DNA of 10,158 bases, from positions 1-10,158 of the forward strand of contig NZ_JAIDEN010000037.1 of NCBI RefSeq assembly GCF_029054785.1. The letters run 5' to 3'. The stretch is from Duncaniella sp. Its GTDB lineage: Bacteria; Bacteroidota; Bacteroidia; Bacteroidales; Muribaculaceae. Made by a program: the position numbers and the translations under genes. The notes under the pieces were generated by a model. The model saw only the letters and a list, made by a program, of their open reading frames with translations. It was not told the DNA's origin and ran no database searches. Below, one piece after another: positions 6,069 through 10,158 of this stretch (position 1 is its first letter; each line of letters begins with the position of its first letter).

Positions 6069-7760
6069 ATGAAAAAAGTAATTTACACAATTCTCATACT
6101 AATAATTTCATCAGCCATATTTCTTGGATTTAACCATGTGTACCGGAAGATCGACAAGAACATCAAAATTTCAGCCATGATTATGGATGAAAAACCGGAC
6201 TCGGCCTTAAAAATACTCACATCAATCAATCCGTCAGAGATAAAATCCGAACGCCTGCTGGCTCAATTTGCTCTATATCTGACTCAGGCAAGACATAAGA
6301 ATTTTATTGACGAGACTTCTGACTCTTTAATCAATATCGCGGTTAGATATTACGACGCCAACCGGTCATCCTATCCATACGAGAGAATGTTGGCTCATTA
6401 CTATTCAGGTGTCATAAATACAACTGCCCATAAATATTCCGAGGCTATTACAAACCTTATCCAAGCAGAACATCTTGCACAATCACATAACCAACCGTTG
6501 TGGCTTGGACGTGTGCAATCAAAAATAGCAAGAATATACGGCAAGATCTATGCTTTCTCCGAAGCCGCCAAATATGACAGCCTTGCCTGTCTGACTTTTA
6601 AACAGAGCGGAGACTCTATAAATCTTCAGTTTCAGAATTTAGAATTTGCCAATTCGCTCAATAATGCCAAACGCAATGCTGAATCATTACAGGTTTCTAC
6701 ATTGATTCTGTCAGATGCAATCCGAAGAAATGATTCAATATTTATCAGATATGCCTATGACCTTATCGCACACAGCCATCATAGATTAAAAAACTATAAG
6801 GAAGCAGCCGATTATTACAACAAGTATATTGAATTGTTTCCCGATCAAACTACCCCAAAGCAATATTGGCTGTATATCGACGCTCTATGGCAGTCAGGCA
6901 ATCACGAAGCCGCACAGCTTCTGATTGATTCTGCTAAAATCAGATATGGTGAAAAAGCAGAAATTCCATTCGAGGTCTTATATGAAACCGGCTATACTGA
7001 CGAAGCCTATCATCAATTAAAAAAAATCTTTGAAGAAACGGATTCTGCACTTGGCAAAATAATACGTCAAGACGTTCATAGCTCAGTCTGCGAATACCAT
7101 GAGAACGAGATTAAAGTAATGGAACTTGCCCATCAGAATAATGTGACAAAACTGACATTTCTGATACTCCTTGTTATATCCGGTGGCGTCTGGGCATCAG
7201 CCTTTGTCAGCCATAGCCAAAAGATTCAAAAGCGCAAAGACGAACAAATCATCGCTCTTGCCGATGAATTGGAGTCCATACTGAACGAACGGAACTCCGA
7301 ACGTGCTGCAATCTGCGAAACGCAGACACAACCGGCAACATGTCAAAACGACAATACCCATCGTTTTTCAATCACACGAAAACATCTTGACACCATTCGT
7401 GTCCTTTGTGAAACCTACTACGAGTCAAACCAGAAAGAATCCATCAAAAGCAAAACAGCTGACAACGTAGAACGTGAAATCAAAGATTTTGTAAGCACTC
7501 CGGACTTTCATATCTTTCTGGAATATCTTGCCGACAACGAAAATGATGGTATCATGACCCGTTTTCGCAATCAGATGCCAGGACTTACAGATAAGGAATA
7601 CCATATATTTGTCTGCTCCACTCTTAAACTTCCCGTGCCTGTCATACTGATGTTTTTTGATCTTAACCGCAACACTCTTTACACTACCCGCAGACGTCTG
7701 CGCCAAAAAATTTCCGACACTCATCCTATTGACGAACGAATCTTCTTAAGCTACCTCTGA
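6069..7760 (+). CDS. TPR repeat, membrane-anchored, HTH-type regulator
   Basis: This 563-residue protein has a layout common among Bacteroidales signalling proteins. A short basic start then a hydrophobic stretch (4-20) is a signal peptide or anchor. A helical repeat region of TPR type follows (about 33-330; clear units include KYSEAITNLIQAEHLA at 122-137 and NYKEAADYYNKYIELFP at 242-258). Next come a transmembrane helix (361-380), a charged coiled coil (about 381-412), a linker, and a C-terminal domain (430-563). The final part, LTDKEYHIFVCSTLKLPVPVI followed by NRNTLYTTRRRLRQKI (506-547), has the pattern of a LuxR/GerE-like winged or tetrahelical HTH, with a basic recognition helix. The likely topology is periplasmic TPR sensor and cytoplasmic DNA-binding end, a one-piece transmembrane regulator. 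Ligand and targets are unknown. There is no Shine-Dalgarno at the ATG (6069), as usual in Bacteroidetes. It stands alone, divergent from the small membrane protein. Confidence 0.8.
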   Translation: MKKVIYTILILIISSAIFLGFNHVYRKIDKNIKISAMIMDEKPDSALKILTSINPSEIKSERLLAQFALYLTQARHKNFIDETSDSLINIAVRYYDANRSSYPYERMLAHYYSGVINTTAHKYSEAITNLIQAEHLAQSHNQPLWLGRVQSKIARIYGKIYAFSEAAKYDSLACLTFKQSGDSINLQFQNLEFANSLNNAKRNAESLQVSTLILSDAIRRNDSIFIRYAYDLIAHSHHRLKNYKEAADYYNKYIELFPDQTTPKQYWLYIDALWQSGNHEAAQLLIDSAKIRYGEKAEIPFEVLYETGYTDEAYHQLKKIFEETDSALGKIIRQDVHSSVCEYHENEIKVMELAHQNNVTKLTFLILLVISGGVWASAFVSHSQKIQKRKDEQIIALADELESILNERNSERAAICETQTQPATCQNDNTHRFSITRKHLDTIRVLCETYYESNQKESIKSKTADNVEREIKDFVSTPDFHIFLEYLADNENDGIMTRFRNQMPGLTDKEYHIFVCSTLKLPVPVILMFFDLNRNTLYTTRRRLRQKISDTHPIDERIFLSYL

Positions 7761-7810
7761 AATCAAGTCCTAAGTAACTCTTTTATTCACCAATCTGTCT
7801 TTACTTCTAA

Positions 7811-8035
7811 GAGGTCGTTTAATAACAATAGTTAAAATCTGAGCGAAAGTATTGTTTTTTCTTCTGTCAATAATTTCATCTTTCAATAGTTTAAAATTAC
7901 CTGAGCCTTGGTGTCTCTTTTGCTAAATTGTTGAAATCCGTCAGTCGCATAGCTCGCTATGCTCCTTTCTCATTTACAACAATTTATCTAAAAGACACAC
8001 CACTCAGATTTTTACTCTTGTTTTTAAACAACCTC
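7811..8035. mobile_element. Fold-back repeat element, copy 2 (complete)
   Basis: This 225-bp element is bounded by 33-bp terminal inverted repeats (7811-7843 and 8003-8035) that match at 29 of 33 positions, beginning GAGGTCGTTTAA and ending TTTAAACAACCTC. Inside is a long imperfect hairpin (about 7892-8007). Its arms GGTGTCTCTTTTGC and TAAATTGTTG pair with CAACAATTTA and AAAAGACACACC, and its tip is GCATAGCTCGCTATGC (7947-7962). The right half is nearly identical to copy 1 (about 153-296); the left inner part (7845-7890) aligns more loosely with 111-150 of copy 1. No coding frame is present. It starts 51 bp after the TPR regulator stop. No clear target-site duplication can be assigned. Confidence 0.78.
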
Positions 8036-8041
8036 TAAAAA

Positions 8042-8109
8042 TAAAACGCCCCTAAGTCATAGAGACAGCAAACCGGGTTAAACCCTTAACGACTTAGGGG
8101 AACGTTTTA
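8042..8109 (-). terminator. Terminator-like hairpin downstream of metY
   Basis: CCCCTAAGTC (8049-8058) pairs perfectly with GACTTAGGGG (8091-8100). The stem continues as TAAAACG/CGTTTTA after a two-base bulge, and a nested GTTAA-ACCC-TTAAC hairpin (8077-8090) sits in the loop. On the minus strand the stem runs into TTTTATTTTT, so it fits a terminator for metY transcription, about 200 bp past the metY stop. On the plus strand the T-run is shorter (TTTT), so some action in both directions is possible. Confidence 0.6.
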
Positions 8110-8115
8110 AAAAGT

Positions 8116-8286
8116 AGAGGAAATCTGCCATTTGTTTTACATGACCGTTACCGACGAGAATCTCACGATCTCTGAAGGCCGACATGTGCGAGTATCAGTT
8201 CGACAAGGTTTATAAGGATGTCAAGTGTTAAATTGGAATAATTGAAATAACATGCTAAATAAGGATGCGCATGGCAGATTTCCTCT
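8116..8286. repeat. Perfect 16-bp inverted repeat pair, 139-bp spacer
   Basis: AGAGGAAATCTGCCAT at 8116-8131 is the exact reverse complement of 8271-8286. The right arm is 18 bp past the metY stop on the minus strand, and the left arm is next to the terminator-like hairpin. The pair would fold the metY 3' untranslated region into a long stem-loop, or it may mark the ends of a small insertion (171 bp). No such exact 16-bp match is expected by chance at this distance. Confidence 0.65.
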
Positions 8287-8304
8287 GAAAAAACATCAAA
8301 ATTC

Positions 8305-9594
8305 TCATACTTTTTCGAGTGCTTGCCCAAGGTCGGCAAGTATGTCGTCAATATGCTCGGTGCCAATGCTCAGGCGGACCGTAGCAGGTGTTATATGCTG
8401 GCGTTCAAGTTCCTCAGGGGTCAGCTGGGAGTGTGTGGTGGTGTAGGGATGGATCACAAGGCTTTTCACATCCGCCACATTGGCGAGATGCGAGAAGATC
8501 TGAAGCGCGTCAATAAAGCGCCAGGCCTCTTCCTGCGAGCCTTTCACCTCGAAGGTGAAGATGCTGCCCGCTCCCTGAGGATATAGTTTGTTGTAAAGGG
8601 CGTGGTCGGGATGATCGGCGAGTGACGGATGATTGACCTTGGCAACCTTCGGGTGTGACGAGAGGAATTCCACGACTTTCAGCGCGTTGGCCACATGCCT
8701 TTCAAGACGCAGCGACAGGGTCTCGACTCCCTGAAGCAGCAGAAACGCATTGAAAGGAGAGATGGCGGCGCCGGTATCGCGCAGAAGGACCGCCCTGATA
8801 CGGGTGACGAAAGCGGCCTCTCCGGCAACATCCGTAAAGATCGCGCCATGATAGCTGGGATCTGGCTTTGCCAGTGTCGGGAATTTTTCAGGATCCGATT
8901 TCCAGTCGAATCTGCCGGAGTCAACGATGATGCCGCCGAGACTGGTGCCGTGGCCTCCGATAAACTTCGTGGCCGAGTGGACAACTATATCAGCCCCGTG
9001 CTCGATCGGCCTGATCAGGAAAGGAGTGCCGAAAGTATTGTCGACAATCAGTGGGATGTTATGACGGTGGGCTATCTCCGAAAGCCTGTCAAGGTCGGTC
9101 ACATCGCAGTTCGGATTGCCGAATGTCTCAACGAACAGCACCTTGGTGTTGGGCTTTATGCTGCGCTCGACAAGGTCGAAATCACGCACATCGACAAAGG
9201 TGCTCTCGATTCCTCTTGGTGCCAGTGTATGGCTGATGAGGTTCGACGTACCGCCATAGAGATTGTCAGCCGCAAGCACATGGTCTCCGACCTGAAGCAG
9301 ATTTTCAAGCGCATAGCTGATGGCAGCCGCGCCGCTTGCAACTGCAAGCCCTGCCACACCACCTTCAAGCGCTGTGATGCGCTTCTCAAGAACCTCCTGG
9401 GTCGAATTTGTCAGACGTCCGTAGATATTGCCGTTATCGCGAAGGGCAAAACGGTCAGACGCATGCTCGGAATTGCGGAACACGTATGAGGTTGTCTGAT
9501 ATATAGGTACCGCGCGGGCATCTGTTGCCGGATCCGGTGTTTCCTGACCCACGTGAAGCTGAAGCGTTTCGAAATGTAACTTGTTTTCTGACAT
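8305..9594 (-). CDS. metY: O-acetylhomoserine sulfhydrylase (PLP-dependent)
   Basis: This enzyme converts O-acetylhomoserine and sulfide into homocysteine and acetate, the direct sulfhydrylation route to methionine, in the cytoplasm. It belongs to the Cys/Met-metabolism PLP family. Visible features, numbered from the ATG at 9592-9594, are the N-terminal LQLHVGQETPDPATDARAVP, YGRLTN (58-63) contributing phosphate contacts, SGAAA (87-91), DNTFGTPF (185-192) with the PLP-ring Asp, and the lysine motif HSATKFIGGHG (206-216) with the Schiff-base Lys at 210. The 429-residue length fits MetY-type enzymes rather than the shorter MetB/MetC (about 380-400). The frame opens slightly further at a TTG (9603), but the ATG matches family N-termini and lies about 34 nt from the predicted transcription start. 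It is divergent from an Lrp/AsnC regulator with a shared control region. Cystathionine gamma-synthase-like activity cannot be wholly excluded. Confidence 0.93.
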   Translation of the reverse strand: MSENKLHFETLQLHVGQETPDPATDARAVPIYQTTSYVFRNSEHASDRFALRDNGNIYGRLTNSTQEVLEKRITALEGGVAGLAVASGAAAISYALENLLQVGDHVLAADNLYGGTSNLISHTLAPRGIESTFVDVRDFDLVERSIKPNTKVLFVETFGNPNCDVTDLDRLSEIAHRHNIPLIVDNTFGTPFLIRPIEHGADIVVHSATKFIGGHGTSLGGIIVDSGRFDWKSDPEKFPTLAKPDPSYHGAIFTDVAGEAAFVTRIRAVLLRDTGAAISPFNAFLLLQGVETLSLRLERHVANALKVVEFLSSHPKVAKVNHPSLADHPDHALYNKLYPQGAGSIFTFEVKGSQEEAWRFIDALQIFSHLANVADVKSLVIHPYTTTHSQLTPEELERQHITPATVRLSIGTEHIDDILADLGQALEKV

Positions 9595-9634
9595 AGACGG
9601 CAATATCTTTAAATTGGCGTAATGATTTTCACGG

Positions 9635-9665
9635 CAAAATTACCATATCCAAAATATTTTTCCAA
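9635..9665 (-). promoter_or_regulatory. Bacteroidetes-type promoter for metY
   Basis: On the minus strand this reads TTG, 20 bp, TAATTTTG, an exact -33/-7 match with canonical spacing. It lies 41 bp before the metY ATG, predicting a leader of about 34 nt, too short for a SAM riboswitch. Control of metY is therefore more likely exerted at the promoter. Confidence 0.62.
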
Positions 9666-9752
9666 TAAATTTGCAAAATACAGGAAATATCACTAATTTA
9701 GCATGCAATTATAGATATTTCATACTATAAAAATCTAAATTCTCAGTTTTAA

Positions 9753-9767
9753 AAGAATATTATTCTA
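9753..9767. promoter_or_regulatory. Lrp-box-like palindrome between metY and lrp
   Basis: AGAATATTATTCT (9754-9766) is a palindrome with perfect 5-bp arms around ATT. With its flanking A on each side it matches 14 of the 15 positions of the E. coli Lrp binding consensus YAGHAWATTWTDCTR, failing only at the first base. It lies 53 bp upstream of the lrp-type gene and about 90 bp upstream of the metY -33 element, a natural place for autoregulation or for control of both genes. Confidence 0.55.
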
Positions 9768-9819
9768 AACAGATTCACAAACCGATCCCCACACAATCTT
9801 TTAACCGACACATAAGACT

Positions 9820-10158
9820 ATGACTCAGACCTCATCACTTGACGCGATAGACCTCCGCATCCTCGACTGCCTGCAACACGACTGCCGCATGACCAACAAA
9901 GAACTTGCAGCCGCAATCCACCTCTCCCCTACTCCTACCTTCGAACGCGTCAAGCGCCTCGAACGTGACGGCTACATCAAACGCTATGTCGCGGTGCTCG
10001 ATGCCGATAAAATCGACTGCGGATTCGTGGCTTTCTGCTATCTGAAAATGAAGCAGCACACTCAGGAAAACGCTCTCCGCATCATGAAAGCCGTTAAAGA
10101 GATCCCGGAAATAGCCGAATGCTACAACATTTCCGGCGACTATGACTTCCTGCTGAAG
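9820..10158 (+). CDS. Lrp/AsnC family transcriptional regulator (partial, runs off the right edge)
   Basis: The reading frame is open from the ATG at 9820 to the last base (113 codons); about 40-50 residues are missing compared with the usual 150-165. An N-terminal winged HTH is clear: LDAIDLRILDCLQHDCRMTN (7-26), then KELAAAIHLSPTPTFERVKRLERDGYIKRYVAVLD (27-61), with the recognition helix near 36-48 and the wing at GYIKRY. The RAM/ACT-like ligand domain starts near 66, and IPEIAECYNISGDYDFLLK (95-113) is the strand-turn typical of amino-acid effector sites. Members bind DNA as dimers that assemble to octamers and respond to amino acids such as leucine or methionine. It is divergent from metY, and an Lrp-like site lies in its upstream region, which makes metY and its own promoter the obvious candidate targets. 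The effector cannot be read from the sequence. Confidence 0.92.
   Translation, partial: MTQTSSLDAIDLRILDCLQHDCRMTNKELAAAIHLSPTPTFERVKRLERDGYIKRYVAVLDADKIDCGFVAFCYLKMKQHTQENALRIMKAVKEIPEIAECYNISGDYDFLLK

Larger units (their letters stand above)
7761..8304. other. Non-coding stretch between the TPR regulator and metY
   Basis: These 544 bp between convergent genes hold, in order, 50 bp of plain AT-rich spacer, the second fold-back element (7811-8035), a terminator-like hairpin (8042-8109) and a 16-bp inverted repeat pair (8116-8286). Short minus-strand reading frames exist in the last part (see findings), but none is a convincing gene. Confidence 0.7.

Noticed and set aside
1..8035. A composite transposon bounded by the two direct fold-back elements
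   Set aside because: The DNA between them holds core housekeeping genes and no transposase, so independent insertions of a small element are the simpler reading.
8695..9489. A 264-codon plus-strand open frame opposite metY
   Set aside because: It lies wholly within the PLP-enzyme gene on the other strand, and its product shows no recognisable fold or start signal.
9595..9634. A SAM riboswitch ahead of metY
   Set aside because: The predicted leader is only about 34 nt and shows no stem-loop arrangement of a SAM aptamer.

Overview
The window reads as chromosome of a Bacteroidales bacterium, possibly a Muribaculaceae-like gut commensal; the family-level guess is inference. Supporting signs are three putative promoters of the Bacteroidetes type (TTG or TTTG, exactly 20 bp, then TAnnTTTG), weak or absent Shine-Dalgarno sequences, an rbfA / Lol-type permease / single-domain manC gene order, and a TPR-membrane-HTH regulator of a kind common in this group.

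Layout. Bases 1-296 hold a fold-back repeat cut by the window start. Bases 359-5019 carry five minus-strand housekeeping genes: yqeY and serS (65 bp apart), then rbfA, an FtsX/LolE-like permease and mannose-1-phosphate guanylyltransferase (gaps of 18 and 51 bp). A pair of hairpins separates serS from rbfA. Bases about 5100-7800 form a visibly AT-richer block with a small four-helix membrane protein (minus) and a divergent 563-residue TPR regulator (plus), separated by 486 bp of control region in which each gene has its own promoter. A second copy of the fold-back repeat lies at 7811-8035. It is followed by a terminator-like hairpin and a long-range 16-bp inverted repeat, both downstream of a minus-strand O-acetylhomoserine sulfhydrylase gene (metY). 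That gene is divergent from an Lrp/AsnC regulator that runs off the right edge.

How the genes relate. The left block covers translation (SerRS, RbfA, the YqeY amidase-like protein), envelope export (permease) and GDP-mannose supply for glycans. The right block looks like a methionine/homocysteine synthesis gene beside a regulator of amino-acid metabolism; the shared intergenic region contains a palindrome matching the E. coli Lrp consensus at 14 of 15 positions. The most notable non-coding signals are the two related fold-back elements (one with an extra inverted hairpin), the Lrp-like operator, and the inverted-repeat structure 3' of metY. I did not identify a clear defence system, CRISPR array, tRNA or rRNA.
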